DNA of 64,000 nucleotides from Acidimicrobiaceae bacterium (GTDB lineage Bacteria > Actinomycetota > Acidimicrobiia > Acidimicrobiales > RAAP-2): positions 1 to 64,000 of the forward strand of contig PMOQ01000075.1 of NCBI GenBank assembly GCA_003161255.1. The letters are read 5' to 3'. The notes below the pieces were generated by a model. The model did no database searches. It worked only from the letters and a program-made list of their open reading frames with translations, and was not told where the DNA came from. Made by a program: the position numbers and the translations under genes. The stretch's first letter is position 1. Each line of letters starts with the position of its first letter. Of this stretch, positions 42,398 to 52,100 are shown piece by piece.

Positions 42398-43429
42398 ATG
42401 CCCTACGACGTGCAGAACGACGACCGGCTCGACCCACGCCTGAAGGCAGTGCTCGCCCTCATCGCCTCGCCGGCGCCCGGCGACGTCGCGAGCCGCGAGG
42501 CGATGCTCACCGAGGCGAGCGCACCGGCGACGATCGAGCGCCTCGCGGCCATGGAAGCGGCGATGGCGCTCCTCGACAGCGAGGACGCCGCGCCGTCAGC
42601 GGGGCTCTCGTTCCGCGACGTCGAGGTCACCTCGGAGCCCGACGGCAACACCATCAAGCTGCGCGTGATCCGACCTGAGGGCGACGAGGACGTGGCGTGC
42701 GTCTACTACATCCACGGCGGCGGGATGGTCAGCGGCTCGATCGACGACCACCTCTACCGTGCCTGGGGACGGGTCATCGCCGCCAAGGGCGTCGCCGTGG
42801 TGATGGTCGAGTTCCGAAACGCTGTGTACGCGAACAGCCTCCCCGAGGTCGCCCCGTTCCCTGCGGGTCTCAACGACTGCGTCTCGGGGCTGCGGTGGCT
42901 GTCGGCGAACGCCGCGACGTTCCACGTCGATCCGCGGCGCATCGTCGTCGCCGGGGAGAGCGGCGGCGGCAACCTGACCCTCGCGACGGCGATGTCGCTC
43001 AAGCGCAGCGACGAGCTCGGCATCGTGAAGGGGCTGTACGCGATGTGCCCGTACCTCGTCGGCGCCTATCCCGACGAGCGGTACGAGTCGACGACGCAGA
43101 ACAACGGGATCCTTTTGCAGACGCACAACAACCGCGGCATCGTCGGCTACGGCATCGAGGCGCACGAGGAGAAGAACCCGATCGCGTGGCCGGACTTCGC
43201 GACCACCGGGGACGTCATCGGCTTCCCGCCGACGGTGATCAGCGTGAACGAGTGCGATCCCCTTCGTGACGAGGGCATCGCCTTTTACCGGCTGCTCTTG
43301 CAGTCCGGCGTCGCGGCACGGGGGCGCATGCTCCTCGGCACGTTCCACGGCGCCGATCTCGCCACGGCCGTGTGCCCCGAGATCAGCCACGAGACCGCGC
43401 GCGACCTCGCGACGTTCGCGAGGGACTAG
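42398..43429 (+). CDS. Alpha/beta hydrolase, HSL-type carboxylesterase
   Basis: 343 residues with AAGGAG upstream. HSL family marks: CVYYIHGGGMVSGS (HGGG oxyanion box), VVAGESGGGNLTLA (catalytic Ser), NECDPLRDEG (Asp), GTFHGAD (His). The N-terminal 75 residues form a helical cap. It hydrolyses short-chain esters in the cytoplasm. It lies 57 bp after the TetR gene in the same direction and may be co-transcribed with it. Confidence 0.85.
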   Translation: MPYDVQNDDRLDPRLKAVLALIASPAPGDVASREAMLTEASAPATIERLAAMEAAMALLDSEDAAPSAGLSFRDVEVTSEPDGNTIKLRVIRPEGDEDVACVYYIHGGGMVSGSIDDHLYRAWGRVIAAKGVAVVMVEFRNAVYANSLPEVAPFPAGLNDCVSGLRWLSANAATFHVDPRRIVVAGESGGGNLTLATAMSLKRSDELGIVKGLYAMCPYLVGAYPDERYESTTQNNGILLQTHNNRGIVGYGIEAHEEKNPIAWPDFATTGDVIGFPPTVISVNECDPLRDEGIAFYRLLLQSGVAARGRMLLGTFHGADLATAVCPEISHETARDLATFARD

Positions 43430-43448
43430 CCCGGAGGATTCGCGACAC

Positions 43449-44522
43449 CTACGGGCGCGTCGCCATCACCGTCACGAAATCCCGAGTCCAGCCCACCAGG
43501 TACTGGTTGCCTGGCCTGTTCTGATTGGGGATGCCGGCCACGAGGACGCCGCCGGGGTGGGGGGTCGAGTCGAGCTGCACCCACTCCGGATTGATGTCGA
43601 GCTGCATTGCGCGGACGGCTCCCGCGTGCACGAGGGACGTGGCCAGGTCCGCGGGGAGCGCCCGCATGCTCGCTGCGAACAGGAGATTCCCTCGGGCGTC
43701 CTCACCGAGTGCGCTGCGCGCGACAGCCGGCACGTTGCCGAGCGTCGAGCCCCACGCGGCGAGGTCGGTGATCTTCGGGCTCACGGCGCCCGCCGAGACG
43801 AGGAGCTGGAGATTCTGTCGGACGCTCTCGACGTGCTCGCCTTTGCGCGGGAGTCCCACCCCCCACGCGCCGACACGGGCGCTGCCGTTCTCGTCGATCA
43901 CGAGGCTCGCGTCGCCGGGGCGGATCGGGACAAACACGCGGCGGTCGAGCTCGAAGCCGCCGCTCTTCGAGGCCACCTTGAAGCCGCCGTTGAACGCCGC
44001 GACGACGTGCGAGGCCTCCGCGGGAGCGATTCGCTCGCCCTGCGCTGGGGCGACGACACTGGCGACGCCAGGTGGGTCCGAGGCTCCCGCGTGGAGCGCG
44101 AAGCGGACGTGTCCGGCGCGGAATCGGTAGATCGTGACCAGGTGGCCGTCGCCGAGCGCGAACGAGCGCCGGTCGACGACGATCGCCTTGTGGTCGCGCG
44201 TGACTGCCGTCCACCCAGGTTGCTCGGCCTCGAGCGGTCTCGTGGTCGATCTCGCGGCGGGCAGACTGGTCGTGGCCGAGGTGGGAGCTGTACCCGCCGC
44301 ACGATGCGAGCCGGCCGCGTACCACGCCAGGGCGCCGACTGCGGCGAGGACCACCAGCGCCTGACCCGCGCGCGTGGGTCGCCGCGATGGATCCGGAGAC
44401 GATCGGACGTGCGTCGCCGCCTGCCGCATCGGGTCGCTCGTTGCCTGCGGCCGACGTGCGTCGACGGACCTCGTCGCCCCGGAGGGCACCAGGCGAGCAA
44501 GCCACTCGGGCGCTGGTGTCAC
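43449..44522 (-). CDS. Phosphodiester glycosidase (NAGPA-domain) membrane-anchored protein
   Basis: 357 residues from the GTG at 44522, which overlaps the upstream stop by 4 nt (GTGA). One N-terminal membrane anchor (AGQALVVLAAVGALAWYAAG, about 52-71). The NAGPA-type domain (PF09992) covers about 150-350: AAFNGGFKVASKSGGFELDRR, VGAWG, and NLLFAASMRALPADLATSLVHAGAVRAMQLDINPEWVQLD, ending near GNQYLVGWTRDFVTVMA. It is presumed to hydrolyse a sugar phosphodiester at the cell surface. It is translationally coupled to the b561-like membrane gene. Confidence 0.75.
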   Translation of the reverse strand: MTPAPEWLARLVPSGATRSVDARRPQATSDPMRQAATHVRSSPDPSRRPTRAGQALVVLAAVGALAWYAAGSHRAAGTAPTSATTSLPAARSTTRPLEAEQPGWTAVTRDHKAIVVDRRSFALGDGHLVTIYRFRAGHVRFALHAGASDPPGVASVVAPAQGERIAPAEASHVVAAFNGGFKVASKSGGFELDRRVFVPIRPGDASLVIDENGSARVGAWGVGLPRKGEHVESVRQNLQLLVSAGAVSPKITDLAAWGSTLGNVPAVARSALGEDARGNLLFAASMRALPADLATSLVHAGAVRAMQLDINPEWVQLDSTPHPGGVLVAGIPNQNRPGNQYLVGWTRDFVTVMATRP

Positions 44523-45157
44523 CGGGACAGCGAGGCGTGGAGCCACGACCCTGTGTACGGGGTGAGCACCGCACCCAGCACGAGTCCCGCGGCGACGGCA
44601 CCGACGAGCGCCCACTGCCGGGACGGGGCTCCTCGGACGTGCCGACGCGTTCGCCGCAGGAAGTCCCGAGGCACGATCGAGGCCGTGTCCGCCACGTGGC
44701 CGAGCACGTGGAGCGCCATCGCGCCGAACCACAGCACGAAGCTCGCCTTGTGCACGGTGAGCACCAGATCACGAGCCGACTGCGACACGAACAGGAGGGC
44801 GACCCCCGAGGCGAGCACCGTCAGCGTCACCACGACGACGAATGGTCCAAGGAGCCGAAGCACCATCGGCGGCGGACCCTTGCGCCGGTACTGAGGGCTC
44901 CCGAGGTAGTACTGCACAGCCCGCCAGGTAGCGCTGGCGATTTTGAGGATGACGGACGGGACGAGCACAAGCCCGAGGAACACGTGGAGCACGAGGAGAC
45001 GCCGAACCTGCAGCACCGTCACGCCCTCTGCGGCCAATAGCGCGAGCAGCAGCGCACCAACGGCCGCGGTGAGCCTGGCGTTCGCCTCCGGGTTCGCAAC
45101 CGGCTCGTGGCGCACCGGCGCCGGACCTGTGAGCTGCTCATTGGGTCGTGCGTTCAT
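44519..45157 (-). CDS. Cytochrome b561-like membrane protein
   Basis: 212 residues with five likely membrane helices. Histidines lie where b-type haem ligands are expected: LLVLHVFLGLVL in helix 2 and VHKASFVLWFGAMALHVLGH in helix 4. This resembles DUF4405/b561-type electron carriers. It may pass electrons across the membrane or only serve as a membrane partner of the downstream glycosidase. A palindrome (45194-45208) lies 37 bp before the start. Confidence 0.6.
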   Translation of the reverse strand: MNARPNEQLTGPAPVRHEPVANPEANARLTAAVGALLLALLAAEGVTVLQVRRLLVLHVFLGLVLVPSVILKIASATWRAVQYYLGSPQYRRKGPPPMVLRLLGPFVVVVTLTVLASGVALLFVSQSARDLVLTVHKASFVLWFGAMALHVLGHVADTASIVPRDFLRRTRRHVRGAPSRQWALVGAVAAGLVLGAVLTPYTGSWLHASLSR

Positions 45158-45193
45158 GTGGCTGCCACGCAGCTGAAGCGTTGGACGCGCTTG

Positions 45194-45208
45194 GTCACCG
45201 CAGGTGAC
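45194..45208. promoter_or_regulatory. Palindrome upstream of the b561-like/glycosidase operon
   Basis: GTCACC-gca-GGTGAC, perfect 6-bp arms, 37 bp before the ATG at 45157. It overlaps the expected promoter and is a candidate operator. Confidence 0.4.
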
Positions 45209-45349
45209 GCTAGGGAGCCCTCTGTTAGGGGTTGGTGAGACGAAGGTAAAGATTTGGGTGGCTCGTGAGGACGTTCGGGACTCGCCCGGTCGTCCGGCCC
45301 CATTGCCTGGACGTGACTGGCTCCACGCCGACGGCGTGTTCCCCGTCGC

Positions 45350-46294
45350 TCAGTGAGGCAGCTCGGTCGGCACGACGTCGAGCTCAACCACGTCGTCGCC
45401 ACGCAGGACGCGGAGGTGCAGCGCCCGTCCAATGGCGCCCAAGTGCATCATGCGCTGCAGGTCGCCAGCATCCTCGGTCGGCGATCCGTCGACGGACAGG
45501 ATCGTGTCAGTCGGTTGCAACCCGGCGAGCTCCGCTGGGCTGCCAACTGCGACCTCGATCACGCCGACCCCGCCGGCCTGGCTCAGCGCCGTCGCACGGC
45601 GAGGCGCCAGTGGCCGTCCCCCGCCGATGACGCCTAGGTACGCGCGTCGCACCTTGCCGTCGCGAATCAGCGTGGCGACCAGATCCAACGTCGTCGCGTT
45701 GACGGGCACGGCCAGGCCCAGGCCGATCCCGGCGAGTGCGGTGTTCACACCGACCAGTGCCCCTCGTGCGTCGACGAGCGCGCCGCCTGAGTTGCCTGGG
45801 TTGAGCGCCGCGTCGGTCTGGATCACGTTCTCCACCAGCCGTCCGCCCGACGGCAGCGATCGGCCGAGGGCGCTCACGACACCGGCCGTGACAGTGCCCG
45901 CGAAGCCGTTCGGGTTGCCGACGGCCACCACGAGCTGACCGACTTGCAAGGAGTCCGCGTCACCGAGTTCGATCTGTGGCAGGCCGGATGCGCCGACACG
46001 CAGCACCGCGAGGTCTGACAGCGGGTCCCGACCGATGAGAGTGAACTTCGTCTCGTGGCCGTCCGCGAAGATGGCGCTTCCCTCGTCGGCGGCGGCCACG
46101 ACGTGCGACGACGTCAGCAAGATGCCGTCTGACGTCAGGACAATGGCGCTCCCCGCGCCCGGTCGCCCTCTCGCGGCGACCTGCAGTGCGACGACCGATG
46201 GCACCACGCGCTGGGCCACGCCGACGACGATCGCTGAGTAGGCGTCGAGCGCGAGCGCGTCCATCGATCTCGTGGCCTCTATGACCTCGGTCAT
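45350..46294 (-). CDS. HtrA-like trypsin/PDZ serine protease
   Basis: 314 residues from the ATG at 46294, overlapping the preceding stop (ATGA). Catalytic triad visible: His64 in LLTSSHVVAA, Asp94 in PLSDLAVLRV, Ser169 in LNPGNSGGAL. A PDZ domain follows at about 220-312 (GVGVIEVAVGSPAELAGLQPTDTILSVDG). There is no signal peptide or membrane anchor, which is unusual for HtrA; it may act in the cytoplasm. It is translationally coupled to the small unknown gene upstream. Confidence 0.85.
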   Translation of the reverse strand: MTEVIEATRSMDALALDAYSAIVVGVAQRVVPSVVALQVAARGRPGAGSAIVLTSDGILLTSSHVVAAADEGSAIFADGHETKFTLIGRDPLSDLAVLRVGASGLPQIELGDADSLQVGQLVVAVGNPNGFAGTVTAGVVSALGRSLPSGGRLVENVIQTDAALNPGNSGGALVDARGALVGVNTALAGIGLGLAVPVNATTLDLVATLIRDGKVRRAYLGVIGGGRPLAPRRATALSQAGGVGVIEVAVGSPAELAGLQPTDTILSVDGSPTEDAGDLQRMMHLGAIGRALHLRVLRGDDVVELDVVPTELPH

Positions 46295-46758
46295 ATCGGC
46301 GTCGGTCCCTCGGCTCGGACCCGCTCGACGCCGACGAGTGCCTCGCGCAACTCTGTCAACCACTCAGCTTGATGGCGAGCCACGAGCTTCACGCACCACG
46401 CCAGGGCATCGCTCGTGTTTCGCGCGACGCCTGCATCGATGAGCGTGTCGAGCACGGCACGCTCTCGAAGGCGCAGCCGCGTCATGGTCGGGATGCTGAG
46501 CGTGGTGAACATCGTGGTGACGCCGTCGACCGTGACCCCCCACGACACGCTGCGGCCGAACGTGGACTCCGCGACCTCGGCGATCGCCATTCGCTTCGCT
46601 CGGGTCGCCTCCCGAAACGCCTCGATCGAGGTGCCGGACGCCAGGTGGCCGACACAGTGGATCTCGGCGTCGTCCCACTTGACGGACGGTGCGCCGCCAA
46701 ACCACTCCTGTGGGATGGCCTCGGTGAGGAACTGGTCGATCTGTGGGGCCTGGGTCAT
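46291..46758 (-). CDS. Hypothetical protein coupled to the HtrA-like protease
   Basis: 155 residues from the ATG at 46758 (MTQAPQIDQF). TAATCT-like sequence lies 7 nt upstream of the ATG, so the mRNA may be leaderless; the GTG at 46776 is an alternative. The family is not recognised: an alpha/beta N-terminal half (WDDAEIHCVGHLASGTS, WGVTVDGVTTMFTTL) and a helical C-terminal half (LDTLIDAGVARNTSDALAWCVKLV) that resembles ribbon-helix-helix-like 'ARNRSDALA' segments. The ATGA overlap suggests that it works with the protease. Confidence 0.65.
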   Translation of the reverse strand: MTQAPQIDQFLTEAIPQEWFGGAPSVKWDDAEIHCVGHLASGTSIEAFREATRAKRMAIAEVAESTFGRSVSWGVTVDGVTTMFTTLSIPTMTRLRLRERAVLDTLIDAGVARNTSDALAWCVKLVARHQAEWLTELREALVGVERVRAEGPTPI

Positions 46759-46838
46759 AGTTACCAGATTACACACTTACAGATGCCGCCGTGCGAGCAC
46801 GACGTGCGTGTCACAGGCGAGCTCGATGCTCTTGGGTC

Positions 46839-47261
46839 ATGACGGCGCCAGGGCCTGCATCGATCGTCGAGCGGGACGTGCTCGAAGTGCTGTTCTTGCG
46901 GGCGCCTGACGAGGTGGAGAAGTTCGGCCCGCTCTGGAAGGTGCTCGAAGAGCTTGTCGGCCTCCGGGGCCGGAAGTTCTATGGCGCCTTCTACCTGGAT
47001 GCACACGAGTACAGGGTGTGCACGGAGATGAGGGCGGGCGACGAGGCAGAGGCACTTGGACTGGAGTCGGGCGTGCTGCCGGGCGGCCGCTTCCTCAGGT
47101 GTCGCTTGAGGGGCGACGCGCCGGCGATCTACGAGCACATCGCCCCGACCTTCACGATGCTGCGCACCCTCGCGGCGGTCGATGCCACCCGGCCGGGCAT
47201 CGAGTACTACCGGTCGCACGGCGAGATCGACTGTCTATTGCCGATCCGACCGTCGGGGTGA
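46839..47261 (+). CDS. GyrI-like small-molecule-binding protein
   Basis: 140 residues from the ATG at 46839. The order of elements (VLFLRAPDEVEKFGPLWKVLEELVGLRGRKFYGAFY, YRVCTEMRAGDEAEALGLESGVLPGGRFLRCRLRGDAPAIYEHIAPTF, EYYRSHGEIDCLLPI) resembles the GyrI/AraC effector-binding fold, which ends in a similar 'E(I)hlPI' strand. It has no DNA-binding part. The function is unknown; possible ligand sequestration. Confidence 0.5.
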   Translation: MTAPGPASIVERDVLEVLFLRAPDEVEKFGPLWKVLEELVGLRGRKFYGAFYLDAHEYRVCTEMRAGDEAEALGLESGVLPGGRFLRCRLRGDAPAIYEHIAPTFTMLRTLAAVDATRPGIEYYRSHGEIDCLLPIRPSG

Positions 47262-47509
47262 CGTGGTTCTTGTGAGAATGAGGCTTGGGTGAGGACGCAG
47301 CGCTGGCCACTGCGCGCAGGCGAGGAAGTGTGACGGTCGTTGCCTGTCCACCGCGCCTGCTCGTGGTGGCGCACGATCGTCAGCCGATGGAAGCACAGGT
47401 GTCGGACCAGGGGATCGGGCGTCCGACGTCGCCGGTGTGCCGCCATCGACGTTGACTGCGGGGGCGAAGGCGAGGATGGTCCTCCTGAGACGATGAGAGC
47501 GTCGCGGCG

Positions 47510-48553
47510 TTATGCGCGCGACAGGACCACCTTGAGCGCCTTGGTCTCGGCAGCTTGCGAGAAGACGTCGTAGGCCTCCTCGAACTGGTCGAGCGTGAAG
47601 TGATGCGTGATGAACTGCGCGGCGTCGAGCTGGCCGCTCGAGACCAACCGGAGCAGGGTTGGCGTCGAGTAGGTGTCGACGAGCCCTGTCGTGAAGGTGA
47701 GGTCGAGGGTCCAGAACCGCTCGAGGTGCAGCGTTGCGGCCGTGCCGTGCACGCCGATGTTCGCGACGTGCCCGCCTGGGCGCACGAGGTCTGCGGCGAG
47801 CTCGAACGTGGCGGGTGTGCCGACCGCCTCGATGGCGACGTCGGCGCCCAGGCCGCCCGTGAGCTTGCGAACGACATCGATTGCGTCCTCGCGCGCGTTG
47901 TTGACGATGACGTCGGCGCCGAACCCCTTGGCGGCTTCGAGCCTGGCGTCCGCGAGGTCGATCGACACGATGTGGCTCGGGCTGAAGAGCTTCGCGGTCA
48001 ACGTCGCGGCGAGGCCGATCGGACCGGCACCCACGATCGCGACCACGTCGCCTGGCCGGACGACCCCGTTCAGCACGCCGACCTCGTAAGAGGTCGGGAG
48101 GATGTCGGCCAGCATCAAGATCTCCTCGTCCGAGGAGTGCGAGGGCACGGGATAGGTCGACGTGTCAGCGAACGGGACGCGCACGTACTCGGCCTGGGTG
48201 CCGTCGATGGTGTGTCCGAGGATCCAGCCGCCGCCGCCGAGGCACTGGCCGAATCGTCCCTCCCGGCAGAACCGGCAGGCGCCGCACGCCGTGATGCATG
48301 ACACGAGGACGTGGTCGCCGACCGAGACATTCTTGACCGCACTGCCGACCTCTTCGACCGTGCCGACGGCCTCATGTCCGAGGATCCGTCCATCGGTCAC
48401 CTCTGGCACGTCGCCCTTCAAGATGTGCAGATCCGTTCCGCAGATGGTTGTGGCATCGACCCGGACAATGGCATCGCTGTCGTCTTGGATGACCGGATCG
48501 GGCACATCCTTCCAACTCTTCGATCCCGGCCCCTCGTATACGAGCGCCTTCAT
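47510..48553 (-). CDS. Zinc-dependent alcohol dehydrogenase (MDR family)
   Basis: 347 residues from MKALVYEG at 48553, with AGGAGG 6 nt upstream. Catalytic zinc site CGTDLHI and GHEAVGTVEEVG; structural zinc Cys cluster CGACRFCREGRFGQC; Rossmann motif VAIVGAGPIGLAA. Closest in memory to isopropanol/secondary alcohol or formaldehyde-type dehydrogenases (ILKGDVPEV segment as in NADP sec-ADH). It interconverts an alcohol with an aldehyde or ketone. A DosR-like box lies 65 bp upstream, so induction under oxygen limitation is inferred. Confidence 0.88.
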   Translation of the reverse strand: MKALVYEGPGSKSWKDVPDPVIQDDSDAIVRVDATTICGTDLHILKGDVPEVTDGRILGHEAVGTVEEVGSAVKNVSVGDHVLVSCITACGACRFCREGRFGQCLGGGGWILGHTIDGTQAEYVRVPFADTSTYPVPSHSSDEEILMLADILPTSYEVGVLNGVVRPGDVVAIVGAGPIGLAATLTAKLFSPSHIVSIDLADARLEAAKGFGADVIVNNAREDAIDVVRKLTGGLGADVAIEAVGTPATFELAADLVRPGGHVANIGVHGTAATLHLERFWTLDLTFTTGLVDTYSTPTLLRLVSSGQLDAAQFITHHFTLDQFEEAYDVFSQAAETKALKVVLSRA

Positions 48554-48617
48554 CATCGTCCTCCTCGTATCAGTAAATGTCTCCTTCCACCTTGGAGCAG
48601 TGGCGCTCGTGTTACTA

Positions 48618-48631
48618 GGGCCGAAGGTCAT
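48618..48631. promoter_or_regulatory. DosR-like box before Zn-alcohol dehydrogenase
   Basis: GGGCCGAAGGTCAT, 65 bp before the start at 48553. It matches the pattern GGGNCNNNNGGNCNY seen at seven places in 48.6-60 kb. The right half is the asymmetric form (GTCAT). Confidence 0.6.
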
Positions 48632-48861
48632 CAGGCATTCGGGTACCACCTGTCTTCGGGGCGGTCGGGCCAGAGGGTGGCTCAGCATGGAGGGCGCAGC
48701 TATTGACTGAAACGGGCTCCGAGCACCGGGTTCGAGGATCTGCTGACCGCCGACGTCACGTCGGGCCTGACCCGCGTGCGGAGGAGGAGGTTCCGCTCTT
48801 GTGTGCCCCTCAGGCAACTCGGGGCGTTCGATTGGCACCAGGGCGTTGCGATCCGTGGGCG

Positions 48862-48875
48862 TGACCTTCGACCCT
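48862..48875. promoter_or_regulatory. DosR-like box before the first HAD-GH65 gene
   Basis: GTGACCTTCGACCC, which reads GGGTCGAAGGTCAC on the minus strand. It is 232 bp before the HAD-GH65 start at 49107 and could also serve the divergent dehydrogenase. Asymmetric form. Confidence 0.55.
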
Positions 48876-49106
48876 AGGCGTCCGCCCGACGAGCAGCTTC
48901 AATGGCGGTGAAGGTCGCAAGAAGCCATGAGAGAAGTGCAACATGCACATCGCGAGCACCTACCGACCGGCAGCGCAAAGGTCCACCGCTCGCCCAGGCA
49001 GTCCTTGAGCCCCTACTTTGTCGAAGAGGTCGCGATGACCAGATCCGACGTTCTGCGTGCGCGTGACATCGAGGTCAGGGCCGGTCGAAAGAGGAAGTGA
49101 ACCGTT

Positions 49107-52100
49107 TTGGCGAGACATCTAGGAGGTCCTGTTGGGCGGGAAGCGGGGTTGAGCCCGACGACGATCTCGCTTGACGAGACCGACGCGTGGGTCTTTGACC
49201 TAGATGGTGTGCTCACCGACACGGCCAGCCTGCACGAGCTCTCCTGGACCGAGGTGTTCCAAGAGCTGTTCGCGACCATTGTTGCTCGAGGGGATGTGCC
49301 GGTCCCTGCGACGTTCAGCGGCCACGACTACCGGCTATTGGTCGACGGCGAGGACCGGATGGATGGGGTTCGCAATGTGCTGGCCGACCGCAAGATTGCC
49401 CTGCCCGAAGGTGCTCCCGACGAGCCAGCGGGATATCAGAGCGTTTGGGCGCTGGCCCAAGAGAAGGACGCTCGATACCTGGCTTTGCTCACAAAAGTCG
49501 GTCCACGCCCCTTCGCTTCCTCGGTCGAGCTGATCCGGCGCCTCCGCACCTCGGGAGTCGATGTGGCCGTCGTGTCGGCCAGCCGACATTGCGCTCAGGT
49601 GCTCGACGCCGCCGGTCTGAGTGACCTGGTGAGTGTTCGGGTCGACGGAGAGACGGTCGAGTTGATGGGACTGGCCGGAAAGCCCGATCCGGCCATGTTC
49701 TTGGAGGCGTCCCGGCGCCTCGGGGTCGAGCCTGCCCGGGCGGCAGTCGTGGAGGACGCCATCGCCGGGGTCCAGGCGGCCAAGCGGGGAGGCTTCCGGG
49801 TGGTGGTCGGCGTCGCCCGTGCCACCGAGGCTGAAGATCTTCGCCAGGCCGGGCCGGATCTCGTCGTGGGAGATCTGGGGGAGCTCTCGCTCACCGGGAA
49901 AGGTCCTCGAGACAGCCCATGGCGACTCACCTATGACGACCCTGGCCCCGGCGAAGAGGGGTTGGTCGAGTCACTGTGCACGCTGGCCAATGGTTACTTG
50001 GGTTCTCGGGGGGCGAGAGCGTGGGCCCGCGACGACGGAACCTCCTACCCGGGCACCTACCTCGCCGGCCTCTACAACCGCCTACAGAGCCAAGTCGACG
50101 GGCAGCTCGTGGAGGTGGAGAGCCTCGTCAACGTGCCCAACTGGCTCCCGGTATCCCTCCGGGCCGATGACGGGAGCTGGCTCGGTGAGGAGGGCTCCAT
50201 GGTGTCTTCTCATCGGATCCGCCTCGATCTGCGCTGCGGTTTGCTGATACGTCACTGCGAGGTCACCGACCGCGTCGGACGTCGGACCGCGGTGGTGGAA
50301 CGACGATTGGTCTCGATGGCCGATCCGCATTTGCTCGCTCTGGAATTGAGTTGTGTCCCGCTCAACTGGTCGGGTCGACTCGCATTGCGTATCGGGCTGG
50401 ACGGCCGCGTGGTGGACGACGAGACCGTCGAGGACCGCCTTTTGGCCAACCGCCATCTCGAGCTGGTCGACCAGGGTGGGGACGACGGTGGGGGACTCTG
50501 GCTGCGCGTTCGGACCGTTCAGTCACAGGTCACCGTGGCCATGGCGGCCCGCTGTCAGATCTCTGGCACGGCTCAGGATCCGGACTGGATGCACGGAGGA
50601 GTGCCCGGATCGCCGGAGGCTCAGGTGACCGTTACCGTGGAGCAAGGGTCCCGGACCACCATCGAGAAAGTGGTGTCGGTGTTCACCTCGAGAGACCGAG
50701 CCATCTCCGAGCCAGCGCTGGCAGCACGTCGGGCCGCGGCCGACGCTCCCGGGTTCGATGACCTGCTTGTCGCCCAGCGGGCAGCCTGGGAGCCGCTCTG
50801 GCATCGGGGGGCGGTGACCGTTCGCGACGAGGGTGGCTCGAGCACGGTGCTGGACCTGCATCTGTTCCATCTGTTGCAGGTCGCCTCTCCTCACATCGTC
50901 GAGCTCGACGCGGGGCTCGGGGCCCGGGGACTGCACGGCGAGGGCTACCGGGGGCACGTGTTCTGGGACGCGTCCTTCGCCTACCCGGTGCTGAACCTCC
51001 GCTTTCCGGCAGTGTCGAGAGCCTTAGTGGCCTACCGCACCCGTCGTCTGCCCGAGGCCCGGCGAGCTGCTGCTGAAGCTGGCCATCAGGGGGCGATGTT
51101 CCCGTGGCAGAGCGGCAGCGATGGACGAGACGAAACACCGGCCTTGCTCTTCAATCCTCGCTCGGGTCGTTGGATGCCCGACCGGTCTCGGTTTGAGCGG
51201 CACGTGGGCTTGGCGGTCGCCTACGACGCCTGGCAACACTGGCAGGTCACCGGGGACCTGGAGTTCGTGGCCGGACCGGGCGCTGAACTGATCTTCGAGG
51301 TGGCTCGTTTCTTCGCCAGCGTGGCCTCTTGGGGCGACGGACTGGGCCGTTTCAGCATCGCCGGTGTGGTCGGGCCCGATGAGTTTCATGACGGGTACCC
51401 ATGGTCGGACGACCCGGGCGTCGTCGACAATGCGTACACCAACGTCATGGCGTCATGGCTCCTGTGGCGTGCTGGTGAACTGTTCGAGCGCTTGGCGGCC
51501 CAGCATCGGTCGGAGACAGCCGAGCGCCTGGGGGTGGACGGTGCGGAGGTGGCTCGATGGGACTCAATCTCCCGCGGGTTGAATGTGCCGTTCCACGATG
51601 GGGTCATCTCCCAATTCGCTGGCTACGAACGGCTCGAACCTTTCGATCTGGACACGTATCGAGACCGGTACGGCACCATCGGTCGCCTCGACCTCATCCT
51701 CGATGCCGAAGGCGACACCGTGCGGCGTTACCAGGTTGGCAAGCAAGCCGACGTGCTGATGCTGCTCTATCTGCTGTCGGCGGAGGAGCTGCGCACCCTG
51801 TTCGGGCGCATGGGCTACGCGCTCGAGCCTGAGACGATCCGAAGGACAGTTGACTACTACGCCCGACGGGTGACCCATGGCTCGACGCTGTCCAGCGTCG
51901 TGCACTCGTGGGTACTTTCCCGAGCGGATCGTCGTGGCTCGTGGCGGTACTTACAAGAGGCCTTCACCTCGGACGTGGCCGACACCCAAGGCGGCACCAC
52001 CAGAGAGGGTGTGCATCTGGGCGCGATGGCCGGCACCGTGGACATCCTCGAGCGCTGTTACACCGGAATGGAGGTTCGAGATGAGACCTTGTGGTTTGAT

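Larger units (their letters stand above)
48554..49106. other. 550-bp divergent region with two DosR-like boxes
   Basis: It lies between the alcohol dehydrogenase and the HAD-GH65 gene. Sites at 48618-48631 and 48862-48875 are listed separately. No gene is seen; the ORF at 49013-49279 (minus) is a shadow that overlaps the HAD start. Confidence 0.55.
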
